A stretch of 32,500 bases of DNA from contig NW_013653096.1 in assembly GCF_000499385.1 (NCBI RefSeq), positions 1 to 32,500 of the forward strand, in the 5' to 3' direction. Position 1 is the stretch's first letter, and every line of letters begins with the position of its first letter. Position numbers and translations under genes: made by a program. This DNA comes from Eimeria necatrix. Its lineage: Eukaryota > Apicomplexa > Conoidasida > Eucoccidiorida > Eimeriidae. Positions 8,318-19,223 of the stretch are shown in pieces. The notes under the pieces were generated by a model. The model was not told the DNA's origin and searched no databases. It saw nothing but the letters and a program-made list of their open reading frames with translations.

Positions 8318-10149
8318 TGCCGCAAGGGTGCTGCGGCTCGCGCTAAGCAAGAGCCACTGATCCCCTCAGGCGCCAGCGGGCAAAGTTCATTAGAGTTTGC
8401 TGCTGGGCAAGAAGGCTATACCACTCCAGCCTGCAGGAGGTTGAAGAATTCGTCACTCAAGAAGTGACCCGGCACACTGCACAGCAGTGCACCCGACTCA
8501 GAAGAAGTGCCCACTACAGTAGTGAACGTGAATGGAAGTTCTCTGCGAGGATAAGTGGTCAAAGTCTAAGAAGGATAATCGCAATTTAATGGCAACCAAG
8601 ACTGTTGGGGCTGTTGTTCGCCGTAGACTGTGCTCGGGGCTGAAATGCCCACAGCGAAACCATTTAATCCTTCCGTAAAGTATTGCCCTTTAGTGAAAGA
8701 CATTTTATATCTTTTGTTTAAAATAACCGATTCCCATTACTTGTGAGGGAGGTCTGAGCGGCGCCGACGGCTAGCGGCCGGGCAATCCCATGCAGTGCAG
8801 CACCGAAACAAACCCGGGTGTGCCCAAATTTAAAAAAGAAGTAAACCTTTTGAAATACGGGCATAATCAAGCACCTTTTGCACTTGCATGCGCACCCCAA
8901 TGGTTCTCGCTCTGTTATTCCGTACAAGTGGCGGAACGAAGAAGCATCCGCATTGCAGTTGGGAATCTTTGTTGTGGCTTACCAATTACTGCATTGCCCC
9001 GAAGCGTTGATTGAGGTACACTTTAGACCGGACCTTGCCAGTAGGAGGTCGGGGTGCTTTCAGGGGTTAATGAGGCTGTTTAATCCGCTTATAGACCTGT
9101 TACATTGTGCAGTTGACTTGGGGTGCCTGAGATGATGGCAGTAACATTGTGCTTCAGCCTTCTGCCTTTCTGAGTGCTTGATAATGGCCGAAAAATCTCT
9201 TTGGTGAGGGCTTACTTTCGCCGCTCATTCGTCTGGGGGCGAGTGGGAGGAGCTCTTGCGCTCCAAGACAGAGCAGGTTGTGCTGGGAGGCTATAGCCGA
9301 GCATTGTTTAGTCACATGGGAGCAATCAGCTGCGCAACAATCATCTACTTCTTGTTCAGCATGAAGTTAGGTGTTACTGGGCTACAGTCACATGGGCTTG
9401 GAATGCAACCGTTGGCACCACAGAAGGTGCTTTCGCAGTGTGTGGTTTCTTCGTCTTGGGATGACGAACTATAGAATTTAAAGTGATCCACTAGGAACAA
9501 GAACATACTTTTGTTTCTTGTGAAAAAGGTGAGCGCAGCCGCGTGGCTGCGCATACCAGAGGCGGCGTTTAAGCCTGCGCATTCATTCCAGAGGCAGAAA
9601 GATGGGACGGCAATTGCAGCCGCAGCAAAATGACAAAGAACAAAAACTCCCTCTTGAGAGACTTGTATGCATGACTGTTCTACTGACTGGAGCTTCGCAA
9701 GCCCTATGATGCATTCATACATGATTTCCTCCACCCACTCGAAGTGACGTATCCAGCGGCCTCAAGATACGAGCCATTCGGCACGATCTAGTGTCAGAAA
9801 GCATGTCAGATGCACTATTGTCCTTGTTTTCACAGGTGCACTTGGCATTAAGTGGGTGAGGCATTATTTGCGGCATTATTTGTGCCAGCAATGTGCTTTG
9901 TCCCAGCTCTGCAAGTGTAATACACTGCTCGGCTGCTCCCAGCCGCTCAAAGCCATGACTTTTTCTTGTGGTGGGGTTCTTGTTGAACTTGAAAAAGATA
10001 TTAAACAAGCCTCTTATGCCCCAACCATGCCCCTCTAGTAGCACCCTAGCACCTTGAAGCTGTCATCTAAGCAAGGCGAGCAAGTTCAGCCATAAACTTT
10101 CTGCAATGTAGCTTCAACTTCGTGTGAGCCAAAACAGGCCAAAGCACCA

Positions 10150-10221
10150 GCACTATCGACCTGCACTATGCCCCGCAATAGACGCATCAAGCACGTTTCT
10201 AAGCAACCACTGTCTGTGCAG
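10150..10221 (+). repeat. Left copy of a diverged inverted repeat
   Basis: This segment (GCACTATCGACCTGCACTAT, CCCCGCA, then CGTTTCTAAGCAACCA) matches the reverse complement of 11101-11175 at most positions with small indels. Shared cores are TGCACTATGCCCCGCA, and TTTCT followed by AGCAACCA. It looks like an old dispersed repeat rather than a gene. Confidence 0.7.
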
Positions 10222-11100
10222 CTGCATGCAACTGGCCGGCAGGCTACTCACGACCACATGTGCTGCACCCCAGAGATTTGCCACTACTGTGTTGGCTAGG
10301 CACTGGCACAAGCAACAGCCCAACTGACTTTGCTAAACTGTAACTGTCCGTTGCGTTGCTGCTGGCAGTCACCGGCCTCTCGCGAAGAGGAAACACAAAC
10401 TTCTCGTGGCGCGAAATGCTGTACTAAAGGGGGAGTAAATGGAAATCAGATTACAGATCTCCAGTGTCTTAATAGCCTATAGCAGAGCTGGCGTTGTGGG
10501 AGCTGTGACAAGCCTAGCCTCCCAGCGCGCATGTAGATCTGGCCAGCAGATCAAGCAGTTGGAAGCAAAACTCCTAATAAATAATGATATTGCTGATGGA
10601 AAATGGCCTACTAACGAGCCACCAACACCGCACGGCGCTATCTTCAACAAGAATACCATTTATGCAGACAAACACCTGCGACCCTCGTGTCACTATAGGC
10701 TCTGTCTTGCAGCCATCACAAGCTGTGCTGCAGCCTCATGTGCATCATTTCTGCAGCTCAATGGGCAGCTGTGAACGCGGAGTTCTTGGTGTTGGCCTGC
10801 CTAAACTAGCTAATCGTAAGTTGCAGTTGGCTTCCTTTCTGAAACATCTCCATCTTAAGCGTTTTGGGCTCTCAAAACAGTTTCTATCAGTACAAAGTAT
10901 CCCGTTGGCTATGAATTGCATGCAGCCAGTTCGTTGGCACGCAGCCGGCTCCTTGGCGCTTGCTGAGTTCCGCCCAACCCCAACACTAGTGGTGCATCCC
11001 GCAGCGCCCGTCGTCTCTCTCCGCACATGCAAAATTGAAATGTTGAAACGATTTGAGAGGTTGTGGGTATCCACTGGGCATGGGAAAATAGTAGAGAAGG

Positions 11101-11175
11101 CTGTACGCGGGCAATGGTTGCTGAGAAACATGCGTGATGTGTCGTACTGCGGGGCATAGTGCACGCCGATAGTGC
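11101..11175 (-). repeat. Right copy of a diverged inverted repeat
   Basis: Read on the minus strand it begins GCACTATCGGCGTGCACTAT and continues CCCCGCAGTACGAC, then GTTTCTCAGCAACCA, matching 10150-10221. The copies lie about 0.9 kb apart in opposite orientation, with no open frame for a transposase between them. Confidence 0.7.
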
Positions 11176-12713
11176 TCTAGGGGGAACTACAAATGGATCT
11201 GAGCGCATTCGATGAAAGAACTTTAATGAACTTTCGTGAGGGTGTTTACTTTGATCGAGCTGAGTGACCAGGATCGGGGATTGGGGCTGTTATCGCCCCA
11301 GCTGTTTGCTGCGGGGTCCAGCCTTTGCAACAGAGACCACTTCAATATACTCTCCTTTTGGAGCTCTCATCTAACGTACATCGATCCTTTCCGATTATCT
11401 AGCGCTTTAAGTTGCTTTTTTGCTTAGAAGAAAGTTTAGTAGACACTAGTAGATCCAGTCAGGCTCTATGCTGGTGCTGGTGCACTCGACCATTCCAGGG
11501 TCCTCGATTCATCTGCTCACCATTTAAACATGGCTATTTTGCTAGTCCTGATCTTGCTCAGAAGATAAAAGAAGAATTGGCTATGCATAAAAGGGAAACA
11601 GAATACAACCCCACGGCGGAACAAAGTCCCGTTTAAAGCTGCCGAGCCACTTTGCTGCTAAGTAATATGCCTGATTTCTGTGTGCTGTCTCTGCTAGTCG
11701 ATTCACGAAGCACTGATTTTGCAGAAAATTACATTGCAGCTAATAAAAGCATGCAATTGGCTGCGAGTTACTTCATATTTCTGATGACGTTTCGTGCAGT
11801 CAGCTCCTGTGGGTTGATACAGCCTCTCGGTTTTCAGGAATTTACTATTCACGTCCCTCTGGTAGCCAAATTCGGCCAATTCAATTCGAAACATGCACAA
11901 AGACCGTAAAAACTTCCTTTAAAACTTGTCTTGATGAATTCAACCTTATGAACCCATGCCTTTAACATGGAGTGCACTCAAAACAGTGGCTGAAACAGAA
12001 AATCTGAGGACTGCGTGTTCCGTGCATCGAGTTTTTAACAGTCTGAGGCGATTTTGGGCCACGACAGGAGTACAGTTGTTGAGGACTTAATAACATTTTA
12101 TCGGGGGAAGGAATTTATGCGTATGTTTTCAATATTGAACAAGGCGAAGCACAATACAACTGCAGAACAAACCGTCGTGCCTATTTAAACCCCAGGAATC
12201 GCAGCAAGCCCGGTGAGGTAGCTTATCGACACACCACCCTGTAAGACACCATAAGCGTTTTTTGTGTTGAATGTAAATAAACATTTGTTTGTCTTTTAGC
12301 ATTATAGTGGCCCTTGGGCGCCCAAGCCGCAACATCGAGTCCGCTCTCCGTTGCTTGCCCATACGCAGTTATCTTTACGTGCAACGGACTCTGTTTCGCC
12401 ATCGCCTTCTTGCTTTCACAGCTTTTCACCTTTTAACCTGAGCAATACATCATTTGGACATTTTGCGTGGCTAATTTGGTGCTGTGGCGTTGTTCAGCGC
12501 TCAACGAAGTCGGCAACGGTTTCTGGAGACGTAAATGATTCTCCGGCATCGAAAAGCCGCCGTGCCTTTGGTTTGGCTTTGAACTTGGGATAGCTTTGTT
12601 TCGGGCCCACTTCAGGCCCATGAATACACCTTCGCAACTCGGAGATGGAGTGAGCGAAGTGCTCTGGAGAAGTCCTTGTGCAGCTGCCCAACCAGCTCTC
12701 AGAAGAGCGATGC

Positions 12714-15700
12714 ATGCGACTGTCTGCCACTGAGGATCTAAGCCTGCGCCCAATGGAGATCTCCGCAGCTACTCAAGTGCAGGAGGCCCAAGACTCTTTC
12801 CCTGGGGCCGCTGCTCACGAGGCAGAGTCGGGGCTTGCCCCTGCGGAAGGCACTGGGGGCTTTCCTTCCGGAGAAGCTTCGCGCAAGTTTCGGCGCTCGT
12901 TCAAGAGCTCCAAGTTTTTTCTTTCCTACGGGCCTTTTCTGGCAGTCACGCTGAGCAGCTTGGCACTCACTTACGCGCTCTTGAGCTGCTTTTTTTCAAT
13001 TCAAACGAGCCCCAAGGCGGGCGGGCTTGGCAGGTCGCTGGCAGGCGACCGGCGGCGGTCCTGTCACTGGGCTGTTGGCGCGGGAGAACGTGAAGACGGA
13101 GACAATGGCGCGTGGGGAGGCCGTGAGGAAGATGAGCGGGTGGAGAGTCCCCAGAGAGGGGAGGGCCCGGAGGAAAGGCCTCAGGCGGAGTCCGGGTATG
13201 GGGATTTGCCTCAAGGCGGCGCGGGACGGCAGAGAAGAGGGTCTTATCCCGGGGAGGACTTGGAAGTTCCAGGCCCCAGCTCAAGTTCCTACAATGAGGG
13301 GCCGTCGCAGCGCATCTCGTGGCCTCAGAGGGATTCAAGCAGCTCGTTTTCCAGTGCAGATTCCCCCCAAAGCGGACTGCAGCGGGTGCCCAGCGCAGGA
13401 GAAAGTTCTGCACCCAAGGAGCCTCCCCGCCGCAAAAACGACTGGCTTCATTTGAAGCACTTCGTCTCTTACGAAGGTTTGAATCTGGAGGAGGCCGAAA
13501 CCATAATGTTTGGCCGGCCGACCTACGGCATTCAGGAACAACAGGAGTCGGATGAGGAGAAGGGGCTGAGCCTGTGGAACGGGCGGAACATGCCGAGCGC
13601 GGAAAGAGCGAAAGTCACGAGTTTATTCAAGTGGATGAGAGAGTCTTCGAGGCTGTGCAGGAGTCTGATGAATGTCTTGAGCACAGACAACATGCTGCAG
13701 CTGACGTGGGCGGTGCTGAGGATCCTGACGCTGGACGTGGCCACCCTGGCGCTCATTCCCAGGGATCTCGACGTGGCGAGGACCTGCACGGGCCAAGAAA
13801 TCATGGAGATGGCGGATGCTGCGGTGGCGCGCGCGGAAAGCTGCAGAACCCACGGCTTTCTGGTGGGCCAGATTCTGGCAGTGAAGCGCGTCCTGCGGCT
13901 GGCCTGTTTGCCGCGGCCGCCCACGGAAGACCTGACCAGCCGAAAGCGCAAGTACAAAACGCGGACGCTTCTCGCCACCATGAAGGCCGTGGCGAACTAC
14001 GTTTCTTACATTTTGTTGGTGCTGGCCAAGTACGCCACCGTGGCTCCCCGAGAGCGCCTCGAACAGGTGGTGGCCCAGCAGGTCACCGTGCTCGAGGCTT
14101 TGTTACTAGAGCACACGAACTACGTGGCCCGCGACCGAATTCTTCGCTACTGCATCGTGGACGCTCAGAGACGCGAAGGCGCGTGGCACGTGATCCCCTT
14201 CGAGCAGATCTCCCAGTCTTTCGAGCCGCTTCCTTCAGACGGAGCTTTGATTGCCATGCTCAACAATGCCGTGTGCAGGGCTGGGGGCCTCCCGAACTTG
14301 CCCGAAGTAACAGTGGGCCGTCTGGGCTTCAGCAGCGACCGCTTCCGGCCCGCTGCCTACAGTCATGTGCTTTCGCGCCCCGCTGAGTACTACACACAGG
14401 CGATCGTTGCGCAGCAGCAGCTGCAGCAGCAGCTGCAGCAGCAGCTGCAGCAGCAGCTGCCTTCCACCATGCCCGTCTGCTCTGCCGTGCAAGAGGCCTC
14501 TGCTTCCCTGCAGGAGGGGCCGCCCCACGGTGCTCCGCCTCCTCCCAGTTCTCATCCGGCTCTCCACCAGCACCTGCTGAAGCACCATCATATCCAGCAG
14601 CTCCAGCAGCTCCAGCAGCTCCAGCACCAGAAGCAGCAGCTCCAGCAGCTCCAGCAGCTCCAGCAGCAACAGCAGCTCCAGCAGCAACAGCAGCAGAAGC
14701 AGCTGCAACAACATCTGCAGCAGCTGCAGCATCAGCAGGAGCAGCTCCAGCAGCTGCAGCAGATGCAGCAAATGCAGCAGATGCAGCAGATGCAGCAGAT
14801 GTTTCCGAGCCAGCAGCCCAAGCCACCGGTGCAGCGGCATGTGGCGGACCTGCAGGGCCTGCAGGTCCAGCCATCTTCGCAGCCGTTTCCACAAGTTGCA
14901 GCTTCACAGTCGCTTATTCATCTGCAGCAGCAGCTGCAGCGAGTTTCTCAGAAAATGTTCCAGCAGCAGCAGCTGCAGCCGACCCTGCAGCAACCTTCCC
15001 TGCAGCAGCAGCAGCAGCCAACTCTCCAGCAACCGTCCCTGCAGCTGCAGCAGCCAACTCTCCAGCAACCGTCCCTGCAGCTGCAGCAGCCAACTCTCCA
15101 GCAACCTCCCCTGCAGCTGCAGCAGACAGCTTTGCAACAATCTTCCGTGCAGCTGCAGCAGACAGCTTTGCAACAATCTTCCGTGCAGCTGCAGCAGCCA
15201 ACAATGCAGCCAACTTCCGTGCAGCTGCAGCAGCCAACAATGCAGCCAACTTCCGTGCAGCTGCAGCAGCCAACTATGCATCCACCTTCAATGCAGCTGC
15301 AGCAGCCAACTGGGCATCCATCTTCCCTCCAACTGCAGCATCCAACTCTGCAGCAAGCTGCCCTGCAGCAGCACCAGCAACGGGTAGCCGCGCAGCCCAC
15401 TTTCCAGCAGCAACAGCAACAGCCGCCGCTTCCGCAACATGCTGTCCTCCAAGAGCAGCAGAAGCAACAAACAACTCCGCAACAGTTTTTGCAGCAGCAG
15501 CAGCAGCAGCAAGAGCCAGTTATCCAGCAGCTTTTGCAGCAGCAGCAACAACAACAGGCAGTTACGCAGCAGCTTTTGCAGCAGCAGCAGCAGCAGCATC
15601 AACGGTCACTTATGCAACAGCTTTTGCAGGAGCAGCAGCAGCAACACCCAGTTTCGCAGCTTTTGCAGCAGCACCAGCAGCTGTCTTCTGGGCAGCTTAC

Positions 15701-16772
15701 ACATCAGCAACAGCAGCACCAGGGCGGAGTTCCGCGACATCTGTTACAACAACTGCAGCAGCAATTGGCTTCACAGGGGCATTCCCGGCCGCTCGCAGTT
15801 TCGCAGCAGCAGCAGCAGCAACAACAGCCAGCTTTGCAGCACATTTCCGAGGAGCAGCAGCGGTTGCCTGCTCATCTTCTTCTCCAGCAGCTGCAGCAGC
15901 AATCAGGTTCGCAACAGCCCCAGCGGCTGTGGCAGCCAGTTACGCAGCACCTTCCCCAACAGCAACAGCAGCCGCAGGAGCAGCAGCAGCCACCTCCGCA
16001 GCAAATCCTCCAGCAGCAACTGTGGCATACAGATCCGCGTCACTTTCCCCAGCAGCAGCAGCAGGGAGCTTCGCAGCCCGTAGCCCAGAAGGCGCAGCTA
16101 GCAGCGCCGGACTACTTGCAAGAACCCCAGCAGCAAGTCTCGCTGCAGGCTTTGCCGCAGAAGCCGCCGTCAGTGATCTCTTTGCAGGGCCTGCCCTCAA
16201 CTGGCCTTCTGGCCCCCGCGGCCGGCGAGCCAACTCTCGCAGACCCGCCTGCAGCTGCCCAGCTGGGGACCCCAGCCGCAGCAGCACTGGGGGCCCCAGC
16301 CGCAGCAGCAATGGGGGCCCCAGCCGCAGCAGCACTGGGGGCCCCAGCCGCAGCAGCAGCACTGGGGCCCGCATCGGCACTGGGGCCCTCAATGCTGCTG
16401 ACGCCGGGCCGGCCGCCACGGCCAAGTCCCGCGGCTTCGGGCCCGCAAGTGCAGCTGCTGGAAGGCACTTCAGGCGTTGCTGGCCAAGTTCCCATTGCCT
16501 ACGGCCAGTTCGCCTCTTCGGATCCTTCGGTGGCCCCAGTGGGCACTCGGGTCTCTGCAGAAGCTGGCCAGGGGCCTCCAGCTTTCCCCTTCGACGTGGA
16601 AGGCCAATTCCCTGGCTTTCCAGGAATTCATTTCCCAATAGGCGAGCCTGGAGTCAGGGCCTACGAGCTCTTTGAGGACGGCAGTGGACAGCCGCCGTGG
16701 CTGTTGCCCCCCCTGGGGTCTACGCGCCCGGCTGAGTGGCCCGGCCAGCACCACAAGCCCAAACGGCTTTAG
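12714..16772 (+). CDS. Large single-exon membrane-anchored protein with giant Gln-rich tract, 1352 residues
   Basis: Family not recognised; possibly Eimeria-specific. The start is the first ATG (12714); the frame is open further upstream without another ATG. Residues about 1-65 are hydrophilic. A strong membrane segment (FFLSYGPFLAVTLSSLALTY) lies at about 68-95, giving a type II or signal-anchor topology. An acidic, Gly/Ser-rich linker runs to about 240. A well-composed, apparently folded domain spans about 241-567. It includes LSTDNMLQLTWAVLRILTLD, LALIPRDLDVARTC, IMEMADAAVARAESCR, VGQILAVKRVLRLACLPRP, then a helical KAVANYVSYILLVLAKYA. Residues about 567-1140 are mostly Gln, including 36-bp repeats. 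An Ala/Gly/Pro repeat (LGAPAAAA) follows, then a non-repetitive tail (FPGFPGIHFPIGEPG). The folded domain and clean tail argue that the repeats are expanded insertions in a real protein. Function unknown. Confidence 0.85.
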   Translation: MRLSATEDLSLRPMEISAATQVQEAQDSFPGAAAHEAESGLAPAEGTGGFPSGEASRKFRRSFKSSKFFLSYGPFLAVTLSSLALTYALLSCFFSIQTSPKAGGLGRSLAGDRRRSCHWAVGAGEREDGDNGAWGGREEDERVESPQRGEGPEERPQAESGYGDLPQGGAGRQRRGSYPGEDLEVPGPSSSSYNEGPSQRISWPQRDSSSSFSSADSPQSGLQRVPSAGESSAPKEPPRRKNDWLHLKHFVSYEGLNLEEAETIMFGRPTYGIQEQQESDEEKGLSLWNGRNMPSAERAKVTSLFKWMRESSRLCRSLMNVLSTDNMLQLTWAVLRILTLDVATLALIPRDLDVARTCTGQEIMEMADAAVARAESCRTHGFLVGQILAVKRVLRLACLPRPPTEDLTSRKRKYKTRTLLATMKAVANYVSYILLVLAKYATVAPRERLEQVVAQQVTVLEALLLEHTNYVARDRILRYCIVDAQRREGAWHVIPFEQISQSFEPLPSDGALIAMLNNAVCRAGGLPNLPEVTVGRLGFSSDRFRPAAYSHVLSRPAEYYTQAIVAQQQLQQQLQQQLQQQLPSTMPVCSAVQEASASLQEGPPHGAPPPPSSHPALHQHLLKHHHIQQLQQLQQLQHQKQQLQQLQQLQQQQQLQQQQQQKQLQQHLQQLQHQQEQLQQLQQMQQMQQMQQMQQMFPSQQPKPPVQRHVADLQGLQVQPSSQPFPQVAASQSLIHLQQQLQRVSQKMFQQQQLQPTLQQPSLQQQQQPTLQQPSLQLQQPTLQQPSLQLQQPTLQQPPLQLQQTALQQSSVQLQQTALQQSSVQLQQPTMQPTSVQLQQPTMQPTSVQLQQPTMHPPSMQLQQPTGHPSSLQLQHPTLQQAALQQHQQRVAAQPTFQQQQQQPPLPQHAVLQEQQKQQTTPQQFLQQQQQQQEPVIQQLLQQQQQQQAVTQQLLQQQQQQHQRSLMQQLLQEQQQQHPVSQLLQQHQQLSSGQLTHQQQQHQGGVPRHLLQQLQQQLASQGHSRPLAVSQQQQQQQQPALQHISEEQQRLPAHLLLQQLQQQSGSQQPQRLWQPVTQHLPQQQQQPQEQQQPPPQQILQQQLWHTDPRHFPQQQQQGASQPVAQKAQLAAPDYLQEPQQQVSLQALPQKPPSVISLQGLPSTGLLAPAAGEPTLADPPAAAQLGTPAAAALGAPAAAAMGAPAAAALGAPAAAAALGPASALGPSMLLTPGRPPRPSPAASGPQVQLLEGTSGVAGQVPIAYGQFASSDPSVAPVGTRVSAEAGQGPPAFPFDVEGQFPGFPGIHFPIGEPGVRAYELFEDGSGQPPWLLPPLGSTRPAEWPGQHHKPKRL
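14990..15330 (+). repeat. 36-bp coding minisatellite (QLQQPTLQQPSL type)
   Basis: About nine imperfect 36-bp units inside the Gln-rich tract. Each starts CTGCAGCTGCAGCAGCCAAC and encodes a 12-residue unit such as QLQQPTLQQPSL. Variants arise in blocks: TLQQPS, TALQQSSV, TMQPTSV. Neighbouring units share the same variants, which suggests expansion by local duplication. Confidence 0.85.
16255..16375 (+). repeat. GGGGCCCCAGCCGCAGCAGC coding repeat
   Basis: Four to five units of about 30 bp encoding LGAPAAAA or MGAPAAAA. Each combines the GGGGCCCC element seen in the SEC11 intron with a GCAGCAGC run, here kept in frame inside the large Gln-rich protein. Confidence 0.85.
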
Positions 16773-17049
16773 GGTGGAGTGCCTTGAGGCTCTTAGCTGG
16801 ATACCCATTTACGGGAATATTAGCAGTTGAGGTGTAGCCCTTGAAGTCAGTCCAAGGAGGCAGCAGAGCAGGCGCCAGCGGGACACTTGCAACGTGCGGA
16901 AGCACGCTTTTTAAATTGTTAGAGTAGGCTCTATAGCGAGCTTTTGCTTTACAGGACTTCACCTCAGGGGTGCATGTCCTAGTATCTGGATCATGGTCGC
17001 AGCAGCCACCCGAACCACACGTTTTTTTACGTGGTTTCCCCGTTGTCTT
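16773..17049. other. 3' flank of the large Gln-rich gene
   Basis: Ordinary repeat-poor sequence after the TAG at 16770-16772. I see no open frame or repeat. It separates the large gene from the decayed minus-strand gene ending at 17050. Confidence 0.6.
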
Positions 17050-18610
17050 TCATCCACTTTCTGGCCAGCTACCTGGAATGGTCCGGTCTGTTGATGGGAA
17101 CACTCTCTCTGGATGGATTCCACCTGGTTCGAGCTGCTGCACAGGGTGATCCATCATGTCTTCCAGGAAACTAAGGGATGGGTTCTGAAGAGGAGCATGC
17201 CGGCGTTTTTTGGGGTGCTCACTTTGCGGCTTTTGGGCTATTTCGCCAGGCGAAGCTGCTGTGCTTTTATGATCACCCGTAGTGACTTTGTTTCTTCCGG
17301 GGAACACTTGTTTTTTCCGAAGCAAACAGGGGATATCTGCGCACAGGAGCTCTGGCAGTTCCGTGAAGATGGAGGCTCTCACTTGGTTTCCTTGGGCGTA
17401 GTTACACCAAGTTGCAATTTTGCGAGTGTCCTAAAGCAAGGCCTTGAATGCAGCGTTGTGCGGCATGCCAAGAGCTGCGAGATCTAGAGGAATCAAGGCC
17501 AAAAGCCTTGCCTCACTTCCCGGAATTGAAAAGTTCAGAGGGGAAATATTACATTGCTTCACAATGCCTTTGTGTGAAGGACTTATGTGGGACATTTACT
17601 TGGAGAGTGGGCAAGTGCTTCCCTTTTTGTACCGGCCGCAACCTACGGCAACTTGCATATTTTGGCACCAGTGCTCTTGATGAGGTGCAGTAATCTTTTT
17701 CTGCCATAGGGCGGCTCGGCCATCACTCCCGTGATCTTTTAGTGGCCGCCTATTGGTTTTGTCGAAGTTGTTTTGTCTTCTCCGCATTACGATGCGGAGT
17801 GCCGTCTGAAAGATTCGATTTTCATCTAGCTTGAAATTTTGCAGTAGCTTTACCGAGTCGTGAACTAGCCGGCACTGCGAGGTAGGAGGCATATTCAAGA
17901 TGCCGCTGGCAGCGAAATTACAATAAGGACGCAAGAATTGGCCGGACTACTTGGCAGTTAGGGTGAATGGCACTTCAGGCGGGCATAGCCAGGCTGTGTA
18001 GGTCAAAGAGTTCGGGTATAGAGCTTTTGGAGGGACTGTGAGAACAGAATGTGGCGATGGCACGAATTAGCCTTTTAATTTGTCACGTGCGAGTATAGCT
18101 CCAGCTGAGTGCCTCTCTGTCGGGCGCCAGAGACATGGAAGTGGAAGCATTACTGCCTTCGGCGCCATCCAAAGCCCTTCGGCGTTTGCTGGTCCTTCAC
18201 AATTATGCGGGGGGAAGTATCACTCGTACTGGACGCTGCAGCTCCTCTATTGACGTTAGCGTATTAACTAAGTATTTTGCCTTATACGAAGTTACTGCCG
18301 TCTCTGGTAGCTGTAGAGGCCTGCGGTCGACAGTAGGCTGCTCAGGGCCGTGCGGGAGCCGCTGTCTCGCGGTGATAATACAAATGCACTCCTTCTTTAC
18401 TCTAAAAAAAGTGTTTCGACTTAACTGTTTATTTACGAAGGAAGATAAATTTGCACATAGTTGACCGCAGCAGCGCGGATCATCATCCAGCTGGCGTACC
18501 GAATGCCGTTCAATCTCCGCAGCAGCCAGACCGGCGCCGAACCGATTCATGAAATCTGGCAGATCTGAACAGTTCCCTAAGAAAATGCTGCCAAAATAAA
18601 TGCAGCACAT
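17050..18610 (-). pseudogene. Decayed protein-coding gene of unknown family
   Basis: A run of good-quality minus-strand coding sequence broken by several lesions. From 18610 it reads GSIFLGNCSDLPDFMNRFGA, then LTSIEELQRPVRVILPP. A run of six C (18209-18214 on plus) shifts the frame; one base fewer continues HNCEGPANAEGLWMAP. The frame then shows stops at 18067-18069 and 17947-17949, continues SGQFLRPYCNFAASGILN and SVKLLQNFKLDENRIFQTAL, and stops at 17596-17598. After a further shift come PLDLAALGMPHNAAFKALL, a TAG at 17431-17433, KIATWCNYAQGNQVRASIF, TELPELLCADIPCLLRK and a Lys/Pro-rich tail to 17050. Two stops could fall in 45- and 51-nt in-frame introns, so a gene with tiny introns is not excluded. 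The C-run frameshift and the TAG at 17431 are not explained that way. I do not recognise the family. Confidence 0.55.
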
Positions 18611-19223
18611 CTAAATGTCTGTATAAATAAGGCATTTAGTGGATGAGAACCCGAGTTGCGGCGGACAACCCGCCAGCTGTGACTGTGTAGCTTGCGGCAG
18701 TGGCCTCGGCCCTGGTCAGTTGACTCGGTTGTGTGGCTGCCTCAACAAAAGGTCCCAAAAGTACCTTTTGTTTCCACCATACTTGAATATTCGAAGATAA
18801 ACTTGCGTGGAAGACTAGCTGAGAGCTCGTTTTATATTGAACATACAGGAGGGAGGCTTGACTGGCCCTCTTCCCATGAGCCCCACTTCAGACAGAGACG
18901 GCTGACTGAGGACAGCCTGGAGCTTGCAGGCTTGAAAAGGCCACAGTTCAAGCCCTCTTGAATTCCTTTGATTGGGGAGGCTCTTTAGATTCTGTTATTT
19001 TCGCTGCCACCGGTCCGTCTGTGCAGTGCCTGGGTTTCGGGGCCTCCGCACCTCGACAATATTGATCGACTTCGCGGCTTCTGGAGAAACCTGAGGCGGT
19101 TTCACTCATTTATGAATAGCCTCTAGGGACTGAAGTATTGAAAAAGGCACAGCCTGGGTCAAAGGAGCTGCCTCCTGAGTGGTTCTCAGCCGTCTGGTGC
19201 ATTGGCTGCCCTCCTCTGCCAAG
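18611..19223. other. Intergenic region between the decayed gene and the acidic secreted gene
   Basis: Repeat-poor. A plus-strand frame at about 18692-18961 has no recognisable features and I do not call it. The region should contain the promoter of the gene starting at 19224. Confidence 0.5.

Larger units (their letters stand above)
8318..12713. other. 4.4-kb repeat-poor intergenic region
   Basis: No CAG runs, no GGGGCCCC repeats and no convincing spliced gene. Several frames of 60-190 codons exist on both strands, but none shows family motifs. The longest, about 190 codons on the plus strand at 10584-11159, overlaps an antisense frame of similar quality and part of a diverged inverted repeat. 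The left end should hold the GDT1-like promoter and the right end the promoter of the gene starting at 12714. Confidence 0.6.

Noticed and set aside
10584..11159. About 190-codon plus-strand frame
   Set aside because: No family motif, an equally plausible antisense frame, and it overlaps one arm of a diverged inverted repeat.
14235..15602. Long antisense Leu-, Ala- and Cys-rich frames opposite the Gln-rich gene
   Set aside because: They are mirror images of CAG repeats; the plus frame has a folded domain and a non-repetitive tail.
17113..17487. 124-codon plus-strand frame
   Set aside because: The minus strand here gives better protein segments continuous with the decayed gene.
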